Positions 21,889 to 32,660 of a stretch of 64,000 nucleotides of DNA are shown here, in pieces. Origin of the DNA: Eulemur rufifrons (Eukaryota > Chordata > Mammalia > Primates > Lemuridae); contig NC_090989.1 in NCBI RefSeq assembly GCF_041146395.1, forward strand, positions 245,448,843-245,512,842, given 5' to 3'. The notes under the pieces are model-generated. The model saw only the letters and a program-made list of their open reading frames with translations, was not told the DNA's origin and did not search any database. Position 1 is the first letter of the stretch. Each line of letters starts with the position of its first letter. Made by a program: the position numbers and the translations under genes.

Positions 21889-22190
21889 GGGCAGTTTTTT
21901 ATTGTAAATTAATAATTAATAATTGTATAAGTTTATGAGGTACAAAGTGATGTTGTCATTCATATACAATCTGGAATAATTAAATCAAGCTAGTTAAGAT
22001 ATCCATCACCTCGAAAACTTAACATTTTCTGTGATGAGAATATTTGAAATCTACTCTCTTAGCAATTTTGAAATGTACAATACTCTATTATTAACTATTT
22101 TCACTCTGTGCAATAGAATTAAAAAAATTCCCCCTGGTCTAACTGAGATTTTGTACCCTTTGAAAATGCTTTCATCTGCTATCATGGATC
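21889..22190 (-). mobile_element. L1 3' UTR fragment, antisense
   Basis: It matches the antisense of an older L1 3' UTR: 'gaggtacaaagtgatgttgtcattcatatacaatctggaataattaaatcaagctagttaagatatccatcacctc', then 'ctctcttagcaattttgaaatgtacaatactctattattaactattttcactctgtgcaatagaa' and 'taactgagattttgtaccctttga'. No coding sequence. Confidence 0.65.
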
Positions 22191-22372
22191 TCGTTCATAC
22201 ACATCCAAGGATTCCAGAATAATGGGATTAGGTCAAGGTCCACAAAAATCAGTTCCTATTCATAACACACAAGCTACTTGAAGAAAGACAAGGGCCTCAT
22301 ACATCTCAACTGTTATTTGTAGGGCTCAGGGAAAAAGTACAAATAGAGATGTACATAACATATGTCTAACTA
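22191..22372. other. Unassigned DNA
   Basis: Spacer between antisense L1 and the Tigger element; nothing recognised. Confidence 0.45.
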
Positions 22373-22902
22373 TGGTAGTCCCCCACGCCCTTATTCACAC
22401 AGGATATGTTCCAAGACCACCAGTGGATGCCTGAAATTGCAAATCATACCAAACCTTATATGTATATCATGTTTTTTCCAATACAGACATACCTATGATA
22501 AAGTTTCATTTATAAATTGGACAAAGTAAGAGATTAACAGCAATAACTAATAAAATAGAACTATAACAATATGCTATAATAAGTTATGTGAATATGGTCT
22601 CTCTTTCAAAACATTGTACTTTTCTCACCCTTCTTGTGATCTTTTAATCTGATAACTGAGCTGGCTACTAAGTGACTAACGGGCAAGTAGTGTGTACAGT
22701 GTGGATATGATGGACAAAGGGATTTTTCATATGCTGGACCAGCTAGAGTGAGATTTTTATCACAGTAGTCAGAACAGCATGCAATTTAAAATTTATAAAT
22801 TATTTCTGAAATTTTCCATTTATTAGAATATTTTTGGACTACAGTTGGCTACAGGTAGCTGAAACCATGGAAAGTAAAACTACAGATAAGGGGGGACTAC
22901 TG
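22373..22902. mobile_element. Non-autonomous Tigger (TcMar-Tigger) element, both ends present
   Basis: The left end TGGTAGTCCCCCACGCCCTT mirrors the right end AAGGGGGGACTACTG, allowing a 3-base insertion. Each end is flanked by TA (22371-22372 and 22903-22904), the target duplicated by mariner/Tigger transposons. Internal phrases such as GTTCCAAGACCACCAGTGGA and 'cctgaaattgcaaatcatacc', and near the right end 'ggtagctgaaaccatggaaagtaaaactacagataa', are typical of this group. It has no transposase and was mobilised in trans. Confidence 0.8.
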
Positions 22903-23029
22903 TATTTAAAACTTATAAATTAAAATTAAATATTTAATTATAAATATTCATAATTCTAGTATTCAAGGTCCACATGGTTGCCAGGGTACAATACTGATAA
23001 AGAATTGAAATGTTGCACCACTTCATCTA
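22903..23029. other. AT-rich spacer
   Basis: Contains a short self-complementary AT stretch, ATTAAATATTTAAT, near 22926. No element recognised. Confidence 0.4.
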
Positions 23030-23225
23030 AACAGATATAGCACAACAGAACTTACTGCAACCATAGAAATGCTCTATGTCTGTGTATGACAGCCACTAGC
23101 CACACATGATTATTGAGCACTGGAAATGTGGCTAGTGGAACTGAAGAACTAAATTTTAATTTTATTTAATTTTAATTAATTTTAATAGCCACCTGTGGTA
23201 GTGGCTACCATATCTAGACCTATGA
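23030..23225 (+). mobile_element. hAT-type MER relic
   Basis: 'cagaacttactgcaaccatagaaatgctctatgtctgtgtatgacagccactagccacacatgattattgagcactggaaatgtggctagtggaactgaagaact', ending 'aatagccacctgtggtagtggctacc'. This is a common mammalian non-autonomous DNA transposon pattern, probably hAT-Charlie group. The inverted phrase GCCACTAGCCACA / TGTGGTAGTGGC is visible. Subfamily not assigned. Confidence 0.55.
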
Positions 23226-23671
23226 TGATGTAAGGTGCCATATACAACCTTGTCAGTGTTGTGCTAATTCATGAAAACCTCTGGAAACATGCGTTGGAAC
23301 AAGAAAATAAGCAAAAGAATGAACATTTATTACTTCTGGGGAAGTTACTTTATTATGCAAGATCTTTCATATTCATGCTAACAGAGGAAAATGGGACACA
23401 GCAATGGATTTGTCTTTTATCTGTAAAAGTACTTCTATTGCTCAAACCCTTCCCACTCTTTGAAGCAGGGTCTAGCTGTAGTATTAGCAGCAGCTCAACT
23501 CACAAACATTCACTACATTTAGAATTAGGCACCCTTTATTTCAAAGACATAGGGCAAAAGATGTGGAGAAGCTTTACCCTGGACCCTGAATGGTGCTAAA
23601 CATGAGACTCAATGCTTGGGATCAGTCCTGGATCCAAAGTGGCAGATGTGCTTCTGTACCTCTCAATAAAT
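23226..23671. other. Unassigned DNA
   Basis: No element recognised. A 112-codon open frame (23261-23599) shows no domain or similarity I can name. Confidence 0.45.
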
Positions 23672-23672
23672 T

Positions 23673-23722
<50 letters not shown>
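23672..23722. repeat. Compound (TG)n(AG)n microsatellite
   Basis: About twelve TG units run directly into about fourteen AG units. Pure in both halves, so probably variable in length. Confidence 0.9.
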
Positions 23723-23726
<4 letters not shown>

Positions 23727-23794
23727 AGGACCTCTAAAATGTGGGACTCTAGGTGGGGACCCTTTTGCCTAAGTGGTACTGCCAGGGCCCCATG

Positions 23795-23813
23795 CAAAAA
23801 AAAAAAAAAAAAA
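23795..23813. repeat. Poly(A) tract
   Basis: About 19 A. No duplicated flank or recognised retroposon body was found. Confidence 0.75.
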
Positions 23814-24689
23814 TTGGAAATTTTAGTTTAATAGTATATGTTGCATAAAATTATCTTAAGAAGACATTTTTACTTAGAACAAAATGGAAAAATTTATCCT
23901 ACAGATAAGTGGCAATATTACCAAAGTAAAAAGCAGCAGGTATATACTAGTTTTCACTCCCTTACATCCCACAAATAATGGCACATCCCTTAGGTGTACT
24001 CAATGTAAGTTATTTCCTGTATGTGTTTGTGTGTGAGCGTGATTTGAAAAGCAAATAACGTAAAGTACAAAGAAATACCAATAAAAAGAGAAGCACATGG
24101 AAAGAAAATGGAATAGATCATCAGTCTGATATTAAGGAGGTCAAGTCATAGAATCAAAACGTCCTCCTTAACTCCTGTATTGATCACTCACTGAGGTCCA
24201 GTCTAAGAGGCTGAACTGTGTTACAGGTAGGTGGGCACTGACATGTGAGTACTTGTATGAGGTTTCTTTCACCACTTTCACTTGACATGAATACAACTAA
24301 ATATCCACATTCTGTCCCTTTATTGTCCTCCTGTTCAGAATCCTCATACTGTGCAGCAAGCTGAAACAGGTCTGATCTGTTGTTAGCAGCCCCTAAGATT
24401 GGCTCAGCCCTAGTCCAGAATGTCCTGATCTATACCCAGAGAGGAAGGAGAGAGAGAGGAATCATCACTATCCTTTATGAGGGAAACCAACAATGCAGTC
24501 TTCAGAGAGGAGCCACACACATGAAGAAAGTTCCACCTGGGTCATGCTAACTTGTGTTTTCAAAGGGGGGCATCCCCAGGTTCAGTCCCCCAGGACTCGT
24601 TATTCTCTTGCCAAGCAAAAACAACCTAATGGGACTCACAAGGCTCTTTATCCTCTGGTCCCTGCTTATCTCTATAAGTTCATCTTTCC
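23814..24689. other. Unassigned DNA
   Basis: No recognisable repeat or gene. Confidence 0.5.
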
Positions 24690-25215
24690 TCTAACCATAT
24701 CATATGTCATTTATGCAAATATATAATTCTGCCTCCTCACCTCCCACCCTCATTTCAGTGCCTTTTGCCCATGCTGTTCATTTGGCCTGCTATAATCTCC
24801 CTCCACTTTCACTTCCCTTTTCCTTCTCCCTGACCCTTCTTATCTTCCTCCAAGCTGGGTTAGGTTTTCTCCTATGAGCTCTCATAATACCCAGAATTTT
24901 ACCCACTGGAACAGTTATCACTCTCTAAAATAATTTTATGCTTATTTGCTTGAATCATCTACTAGGCTAGAATTTCTATTAGAGCAGGAACTATATCTGT
25001 CTTATTCATCATTATAATCCCTATTTTACAGATGTGAAAACCTAACCACAGAGAAGTTAAGAAACTTGTCTAAGGTCGTATAACTGGTGAGTGGCAGAAT
25101 TAGGATTTAAACCCAGGCATCTTGATTCAGAGCCTGTTATCTTAATCACTCTACTCTAGCATTTCCTAGCACAATAGGTGTTCAGTAAATACTTTGAGGT
25201 TAAATAAATGAAAGA
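24690..25215 (+). repeat. L2 split by a nested MIR
   Basis: The L2 pattern runs from 'cagtgccttttgcccatgctgttcatttggcctgctataatctc' through 'aggctagaatttctattagagcaggaactatatctgtcttattca', is interrupted, and resumes with 'tttcctagcacaataggtgttcagtaaatactttgaggttaaataaatga'. The interruption at about 25010-25158 is a MIR. Confidence 0.7.
25010..25158 (-). repeat. MIR nested in L2
   Basis: A clear reverse MIR core: CCCTATTTTACAGATGTGAA, 'aacctaaccacagagaagttaagaaacttgtctaaggtcgtataactggtgagtggcagaattaggatttaaacccagg', then 'gagcctgttatcttaatcactctactc'. It lies inside the L2 3' end, so it inserted later than that L2. Confidence 0.8.
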
Positions 25216-26149
25216 AGGAAGGAATAAAATCCCTAAATGAATGATGTTTTGGCATATTTCTAACATGTATTATGTCCTTTTCAGCTCTCTAAGGCATGAA
25301 CCTTACTCCTTTTCTGATTCAATTTCAAGAATTGCAAATGACAAAAAATTTTGCCTTGCAGCTCAATGAGATCATTTGAATTTTGTGCAAAAAACTGAAA
25401 AGAGTTAATATAGTAGCCCTAAGATTGCTATCCTTAGAAAGTCCTGATTGCAAACTTGGCCCGTGGCTGGTATCTGGGAATTTGACTGATAAACAGTACC
25501 CTTCACTGATATAAAACTTTCTTTAAATTATAAAAGCATCTCACTGTGCCTAAATTGTTTGTGCAAACAATGTTGCTTATACTGAATATCTGCTTTCTGT
25601 CTGTGAGTCTGAAATTTCTGGCATATTCTAGTCAGAGAGAGCCTTTGTAAACAGCCCCCCAAAAACAATGGGTGCTGAGTCTTTAATGAGCTTCCCTGGT
25701 ACACAACACTTCCCACACTGTCACAGGACATTGCTGGAGGAATTAAATGCATCTACTGTGACTGACCAGGAGAGGACTCTTGGAAGTTAGCACCTGGTTT
25801 CCTCCAGACTTTGCCCATAGGTCTGTACCCTTTGCTTATCTTGCTTTGGATCCTTTCATTGTATTAGATCTTAGCCATGAGTACCACTACATGCTGAGTC
25901 CTGTGAGTCTTTTTAGCAAATCACCGAATATAAAAATGGTCTTGGGGACCCCCGACACCAATCCCTTTGAGGGAGGATGAAGCAAGAGAAAAAATAAGCA
26001 ATGGCCAAGATTTCTAAGCATAATTGCTACAAAAGCACAGCAATTTCACTGGGTTTACTCAAAGCAATTCTCCCACTGAAATAAACAGAAGTACTGAATT
26101 TCAATATAAAACTTCTGTATTTATAACTCATCTCTGTCAATATTAAGTT
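25216..26149. other. Unassigned DNA
   Basis: No element recognised. Confidence 0.5.
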
Positions 26150-26315
26150 AAGTGGTCTTGTGCAAATAACTAAACATCTCAGAAGCCTTGTTTCCTTATC
26201 TGTATTATGGGAAAAACAATGACTGCTTCTCAGAATTATTGTGAACTTTAGTTGGAGCAACATATTTAAATGACCCTAGATCATATTCCTAGCATAATCA
26301 CTCAATAAATACATA
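26150..26315 (+). repeat. MIR
   Basis: 'gtggtcttgtgcaaataactaaacatctcagaagccttgtttccttatctgtattatggga' and the end 'ttcctagcataatcactcaataaatac' match MIR. Confidence 0.65.
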
Positions 26316-27489
26316 ATTGTTAATTCTAGGATCCTGAAATATTTCTATTCAACAAAGTATACTTAGTAAAGGGCACGATAATTCATTTAATATGTTAAAA
26401 TATAAAATATTTCCGTAAGTTTAACCAACCACACCAATCCCTCAACACACATATATTGAGATGCTTTAGAAAAATAAATACGTAAAAAGAACAAAAAATG
26501 TGGCCATTTTTCTGCCAGTTCATATAATTGTAAGCCAAATAACAATCAACAAACCTAGCAGCTTTTGTTCAGGTGCCAGCTACATGGCTCTCACAAAATG
26601 AAACTTTAGCATTTTATTAATCATCAGACAGCACTAAATTTACTTCCCACCTGACAGTTTTAAACATACAGTCAAATGGTGAGTTAATTAAGTGACAGTG
26701 TCCACGTTACTCAGGAAGATGAAGCAATAAGCAGCTACTATGGCAGATTAAATGCCAGAATAAAATTGAGGTGTCTTTGCTAAACCACTGGAGACATCTC
26801 TGGCTTCTCTCTGCTCCTCTAGAATCTGGACTGCAGCCCCAGAGACCACGAACACCTGCAGATCCAGCAATTACTGAAGCACTTTTCAAGGTGTGCTATA
26901 TTCAAGTTGAAAGTCAAAGGTGATCATTTCCAATCCAGCTATTTGTGCTACATTTTGATGACAGTCTCATTCTGAAACAAACACTCCAAAATCTGTTCCT
27001 CATCTGACAAATGGATGAGATGGATCATATTTCAGATTAATATAGGATTTTTTTGGAGGCACCTAAGATTCTTCAGAAAATAAGAGGAGGTTGAGCAACT
27101 AGACTCTATTCTGTCCACAGCCCCCAAACCCTACCAGCAGCTTCAGATACATCTCATTTAAATAACTCCTTTCTTAACAAGGAAGGAAGGAAGGGAGGGA
27201 GGGAAGGAGAGAGGAATATTGGACTAGAGGACTCACTATTTACATCTGCCCAACTCCAACTTTCAATGAGTTGACAGGCTGGAGCCTTTTCTCTGCCCCC
27301 TGCCATGACAGTCTTCAGTACTGCAGACCCAACATCTTCCTCAAGGAGAAAGTCATCCATTCTTAACATAATCATAATGAGCAAGGAAAGAAAGAAGACT
27401 GATGAGGACAAAGAGAAAGAAAGCAACAAGGAAAAGGACATGGTAAGCAACATAATTTTTTTCTGCCATTATTCTAGTAGTTACATGAT
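26316..27489. other. Unassigned DNA with GGAA-rich stretch
   Basis: No element recognised except a (GGAA/GGGA)n stretch at 27178-27213. Open frames on both strands around 27154-27559 are low-complexity. Confidence 0.5.
27178..27213. repeat. GGAA/GGGA purine repeat
   Basis: Degenerate purine tetranucleotide repeat: GGAAGGAAGGAAGGGAGGGA and following. Confidence 0.8.
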
Positions 27490-27700
27490 ATATGATATTT
27501 CATTTCATTTATTCATTTCAACAACCTGTGAATCCCATGTAATTCACTCTTTACAATAACTTTGCACAGTAAGTGTTTTTAATGTGATTTCACAAGTGAC
27601 TAAACCAAGAGATTAGAAAATTTGAGAAATATGCTAAAGGTCACAGAGCTAAGTGGCAAAACAGCAATTTGAATTTAGGATGATCTGACTTGACAACCTG
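27490..27700 (-). repeat. MIR
   Basis: Reverse MIR: 'aattcactctttacaataactttgcacagtaagtg', 'gagattagaaaatttgagaaatatgctaaaggtcacagagctaagtggcaaaacagcaatttgaattta'. Confidence 0.55.
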
Positions 27701-27769
27701 AATTCCTTTTGCTTAAAAAGTACCTTAGAGCAACATTTCCTTTTACTTGGAAGTGCCAATGTCTTCAAA

Positions 27770-27990
27770 GGATAAGATATAAAGACATATGTATGTACAT
27801 GAATCCATTTTAAAAAGATCAGAATATTAAAAATATTCATAGTGGTTATCTCTGGGAAATGGAATGGGGAGAAGAGGCTTAGAAGAAGAATTTTCACATT
27901 TTATTCTATATGCTTCTATGTTATTTGAGTATTTTGTTTTAATAATGCATTAATATCACTCATAAATTAAGAAATAAAGAGAAAATATAA
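27770..27990 (+). mobile_element. Old L1M 3'-end fragment
   Basis: 'gaatattaaaaatattcatagtggttatctctgggaaatggaatggggagaagagg' and 'aagaattttcacattttattctatatgcttctatgttatttga' resemble the 3' end of ancient L1M elements. Confidence 0.5.
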
Positions 27991-28564
27991 TTTTCTGTTT
28001 ATAAGAACATAAACCTTTGCATCAGTCTCGCCAAGGATTTTAAAACAAATTTTCTTAACAATACATTACAAGTCTCCCAATTATGCAATCAACTTTATTA
28101 TTAATCTGCTTAGCTAAATCCTGCCCTAAAGTGTTAACAGTGAATGTGGATTATAGATAGAAGAAATCCACTATTTTCATTCACAAATATTAAGCATCTA
28201 AAACTCTGCCTTTTTCCTGTGCTCAGCCCATGTCTTACAGGAAGTGTGAGGTGTTTGGTGCTTATTGGGCCCCCTATGAATATTTCTGTAATGACACTTC
28301 TGTTGATACACCCAGGAATGATATAAGACACAGTCTCCTGCCTGCCACAGTTCCCTCTAGAAACAGGCATTCCCTCAAAGAGAAAGCCTCTGATCCTTAG
28401 TCATAATTGGAACTCAAAAATGCAAAATTTCTCAAAATGTATACATTATGTTTTTTTAAAAATAAAAAGACAGAATTATCTCTTACTGCCAAACTGGCAA
28501 TGCCTACTACATTATATATACAGTATATGTGTATGTATATTATTATATTAATTGAAATTTATCA
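27991..28564. other. Unassigned DNA
   Basis: No element recognised; AT-rich TATA/GTAT stretch near 28510-28550. Confidence 0.45.
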
Positions 28565-28725
28565 CATTTTATTTCAGATGTGCTTTCTCATCTAATCTTT
28601 ACAATAGTCCTGTATTGTTTTAGCCATTGAAGACACCACCATTGAGTGTAATTAGCTATTTTACTCAAAATCATTGAGTTAGTAAACAGAACTGAACTGT
28701 GCATCTAGCTCCTTGGGCTCAGAAT
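28565..28725 (-). repeat. MIR-like fragment
   Basis: 'gctttctcatctaatctttacaatagtcctgtattg' and 'ttactcaaaatcattgagttagtaaacagaactgaactgtgcat' follow the reverse MIR layout. Decayed. Confidence 0.45.
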
Positions 28726-29094
28726 TTCATGCTGTATAGCCCAACAATAAGGTAGAGTGATTTCAGGTAAAGGTGAAGGAGATGGCAAACCATTAAGTTC
28801 TTAAAGCCCCCTGAAGTTACAATCAGGATGCACTGACAATTTATATTATCAAGAAGCTGACCTGATAAAATCAAGTAACAATCAGATTGTAGTTGCCTTA
28901 GTTAATTGTCATACCTAGCAATTGGAATGAAACCTGACATTGAAAGTAGAATCTGTAAATACTGCCTTCTAGCAAGAAATTCAACTCCACAAATATCATC
29001 ATAATGGCTGATAATTATTTTTCATATCTCACTTCTTTTGCCTAATTAGACTAGTTAGAAGTAGGCACAGAACTGAGCCAAATATATGTCTTTA
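28726..29094. other. Unassigned DNA
   Basis: No element recognised. Confidence 0.45.
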
Positions 29095-29260
29095 TTTGTT
29101 CATTCATGCCACAAATATTTAGTGAGTATACTAAATAGTTCAATCACTGTCTTAGGTATTAGGGATACAAAAATGATTTAGACATAGTCCATGGCCTCAA
29201 AGAGCTCACGGTGCAGTGAAGGAGACTGTCATAAACAGCTTAATTGCCAACCAGCCAGTA
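29095..29260 (-). repeat. L2 3'-end fragment, antisense
   Basis: 'ttgttcattcatgccacaaatatttagtgag', 'actgtcttaggtattagggatacaaaaatga', 'agtccatggcctcaaagagctcacggtgcagtgaaggagac' is the reverse complement of the L2 terminus. Confidence 0.65.
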
Positions 29261-29989
29261 GCTACACACAGTAGGAATCAATAAGCATTTGTGAATGTAT
29301 CAAACCTGCTGATGAAGGTATGTGCTATGGGAGAACAAAGAAGGAACAGGAGACTATCTAGCGCAGTGTTTCCCAGATGGGTCCTGGAACCAGCCAAGTT
29401 TTACTGCACAAGTGTGGCTCGTTTTCTGAGCCCCTTCCTCTGCTGTGCTCTGTAATTCTGCTTTTTGACCTCCAACCTCCAGTCTCCATGCCCTAACTGC
29501 TGAGACCTAGGTGGATAATTTTGACAGCTTTCTAAACTGCATTGTGACTTGAATTTGAAAACGCTGAATTCCAGGGTTGGAGGTGGGAGGCTTTCTGCTC
29601 TTGCTCCTTAACATGCCTACTCCATTTGGATTTTTAGCCTAGTGAGGGAACAGAAGTTATGTTCTTGTTTCTATTAAGGCAATAAAAATCTCCCACCTGG
29701 AGTGAGCCAAGTGAGAAATACTTGCAACTCCTATATCAGAGACAAATTTTTAAAAATCACACTTATATTGCATTCTGGAGCCAAGCAAAGCAATCACTAA
29801 AAGCTGTGCTAAAGGATTACAGACTCAATTTTTGAGTCCATACAAATATAAGAGGAAGTACACTTTTTCAAAGCTACATGTGTAACCTACAGATAGCTTC
29901 TCTGGACTTCAAGTTGAACAAGGTAGCCAGGGCACATGTGTTATAACTTTTCTATTCTCCATCCAAAAACCCACTAAAAGGAATATAGA
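29261..29989. other. Unassigned DNA
   Basis: A phrase near 29363 (AGTGTTTCCCAGATGGGTCC) hints at a hAT relic but no end or body could be placed. Confidence 0.45.
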
Positions 29990-31049
29990 AAGTATAAACA
30001 AACTAAGACAAAGAGAACAGGAAGGTCAAGGGAATTTATTTTAACAGATGACAGATGTCAACAAAATTGGGATAATGATAAGCATAAAAAAGCAGAGAAA
30101 TTTTAAAACCTAAGCATGGGGGAGTAGATTCTTGACACTAAAAAAGCTGGGGATTTATGGTACAATCTCTCTCAAAGAAGGGCAAGTGATAGGGCTGAAA
30201 TGGGGTGGAGGGAGGGTTGTTAAAAGCCTGTTTAAAGAGCATTTAAATGATTAGCTCTGCCCATTCCATGCAAATGCCTTATACAGTACCCACAATCCCC
30301 AATGAAAGAGGCTGAAGGGTGTCTTTAATTACAGAGGAGGAGGAACTAAAGAATTTAGAGAAAAGATCTAAAGGTACTGATGTCTAGGGCTCCTTTGCCT
30401 GTTAGTGAGACTCAGACGTCAACAAGCCTCTCCCATACACATCAAGTGTCCTATCAACTATTTAGTAGTTCACTATTTAAATATGAGTGGACAGCAAAGG
30501 AGTTCCTGATATTTGAGTTAAATGTCTAATGTTGAAGACAGAAACTATTATACAACAGCCAAATAAGAAAAAGAATTCAGAAGAAACAATTACAATGCAG
30601 AGAATAAGATGAAAAAATTATACTTAATATATCCAGAGAGATGAGAGATTATCTGCATCTATACAATAGGAAAAGGATTTTACATTTTCAAAAACTTAGA
30701 AAACATAAGGAAACTCTCAGAAAAAAAAATGATATAAATAAAAATTAATAGAGACATTGGAAGATAAAACTGAGGAATCACATAGAAAAAAAAAAAGCCA
30801 AGAGACAAATATTAATATAAGGGCATATAATAATTAAGAAAATTAAAGAAGCAACCTAGCAAGTTCAAAATTCAACTTTCCAAAAAGACAGAACTACCAC
30901 AAAAAAGTCAAGGAATAATACAAGATTTTTCCAAAGTAATGAAAGCAAATCACCTGAAATTTCAGTACACCAAGAAATTAATTTTCCCAAAAGTTTCTAA
31001 AATTACAAAATAGGTTGCATACAAGAGATCAATAATCATAATGGTATAA

Positions 31050-31380
31050 GACTTCTAGACATGCCTGTAATCCTAGCACTCTGGGAGGCCAAGGCAGGAG
31101 GATCGCTTGAGGTCAGGAGTTCAAGACCAGCCTCAGTAAGAGTGAGACCCCATCACTACTAAAAACAGAAAGAAATTATCCAGACAACTAAAATAGAAAA
31201 AAAAAAAATTAGCTGGGCATGGTGGCACAGGCTTGTAGTCCCAGCTACTTGGGAGGCTGAGGCAGGAGGATCGCTTGAGCCCAGGAGTTTGAGGTTGCTG
31301 TGAGCATGGCTCTCTAACACAGGCAATAGAACAAGAATCTGTCTCAAAAAATAAAATAAAATAAAAATGACTTCTAGACA
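31050..31380 (+). mobile_element. Alu, strepsirrhine type, slightly 5'-truncated
   Basis: A forward Alu at 31062-31368 lies between 12-base duplications GACTTCTAGACA (31050-31061 and 31369-31380). It starts at TGCCTGTAATCCTAGCACTC, missing the first 20 or so bases of Alu. The linker has AGAAATTATCCAGACAACTA followed by an A-rich stretch, the strepsirrhine type. The tail is AAATAAAATAAAATAAAAAT. The A-box end of the Pol III promoter region is partly lost, so it is unlikely to be a source copy. Confidence 0.9.
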
Positions 31381-31729
31381 GCAGCACTAGAAGCTAGAAG
31401 CTACAAGTTGTCAATGCCTTGAAAATTTATAAAATTGTATCCAAATTATATTTCCAATCAATTATCAATCAAGAATGAGAACTGACTAAAGTTATACTCA
31501 AATATGTCATGTTTTTAAAATGACCTCTCAGAATATTACTTGAGAATGCAATGAAGGGTACACCAGGAAAGAATACATGAAATTCAGAAAAGAAACAAAC
31601 ATAATAGAGAAAAGGAAAATTTCTAGGATAGTGGAAAAGGGAAATCCCAGGATAGTGGTTATTCAGTAGGCATAGGGCATCACAGGCCTTTCCTGGGAAC
31701 TACGAGAGAGATCTCCAAGAGAAAAAGAA

Positions 31730-31787
31730 ATGGAAATGATATATTACTTGTTGTCTTTATGGAACTGATATATTACTTGATGTCTTT
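31730..31787. repeat. 29-bp tandem duplication
   Basis: Two head-to-tail units, 31730-31758 and 31759-31787, agree at 27 of 29 positions. Each begins ATGGAA and continues TGATATATTACTTG. It is a simple local duplication within old L1-like DNA. Confidence 0.85.
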
Positions 31788-32165
31788 GACCATATTTAAT
31801 GGGATTTTACATTCTTACATAATGTTTGAAGGAAGAATTAATGATAAGCATATATAAAACTAAACAACCAGAGAGCCAAGATATTAATAATTATTAGCTA
31901 TATTTTACAACAATTGACTTATAAACTGGCTTAGCTAAGGATAATGTATACATTTTAAAATTTCAGAAATATAATATCAATATAGAAAAAATGTAAGACA
32001 AAACTTTTAAATAAAGAAGAAACTGATTGTCTCTTGGGGAAGGGGCTTAGGATTGGGGAGGGCATGTTAGGGAACTGTGGGGTTTTCTAATGTACCTTGT
32101 AGAAGTACTTGATTTTCTAAACTCTAAAATTGTATTATTTCAATTAAAATATTGATTTTAAAAAC

Positions 32166-32544
32166 CTTTTCAGAAATCTCATTTTAAATTTCACATTATA
32201 GCCACAAATATATTGGGAAAATATATACTGTGCTGCACAGCTTGGCTTAACTCCTTTGGAGAAGGATGCAGGTCTATAACTGATCCCTTTTATTATGGCC
32301 ACATTTTCCTTGTTCTTCATATATCTAGCAATTTTGAATTATATCATGGCTTATATAATTTTATTAAAAGTTGAAAATCTGGTATAAATGCCCAAAATGC
32401 CAGGACAAAATGGGAAAGGCTGGGCAAAGTGTAATATAAGCCTAACTATGGAGCAAATGAAGGGTTCCTACCAGTAAAGGCTCTAGGAATCATAGCATAA
32501 ATCATTTAAAAGTTCACTGAAATTCTTTATCTGACTTGTGGCTT
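32166..32544. other. Unassigned DNA
   Basis: No recognisable element. Confidence 0.45.
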
Positions 32545-32660
32545 CCAAGATTCATTTATTCAATATTTTTTAGTGTTGACCTAGGTGCCGGGCACTTTGT
32601 TATATCAGGGCGTACCAAAATGAGTAAAATTTGTCAATCTTCAAAATGGCATTGAAAATA
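32545..32660 (-). repeat. L2 3'-end fragment, antisense
   Basis: 'attcatttattcaatattttttagtgttgacctaggtgccgggcactttgttatatcagggcgtaccaaaatgag' follows the reverse L2 terminus. Confidence 0.55.

Larger units (their letters stand above)
29990..32165 (+). mobile_element. Decayed L1M/HAL1-like element, split by an Alu
   Basis: A long A-rich forward-strand stretch resembles old L1M or HAL1 sequence. The best phrases are 'agcactagaagctagaagctacaagttgtcaatgccttgaaaatt', 'tccaaattatatttccaatcaattatcaatcaagaatgag', 'aatgcaatgaagggtacaccaggaaagaatacatga'. The Alu at 31062-31368 interrupts it. No frame survives; the outer limits are guesses, and more than one element may be included. Confidence 0.5.

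Noticed and set aside
27305..27559. Lysine/glutamate-rich open frame that might be a coiled coil
   Set aside because: It comes from a purine-rich low-complexity stretch; charge pattern follows from GAAAGA repeats.
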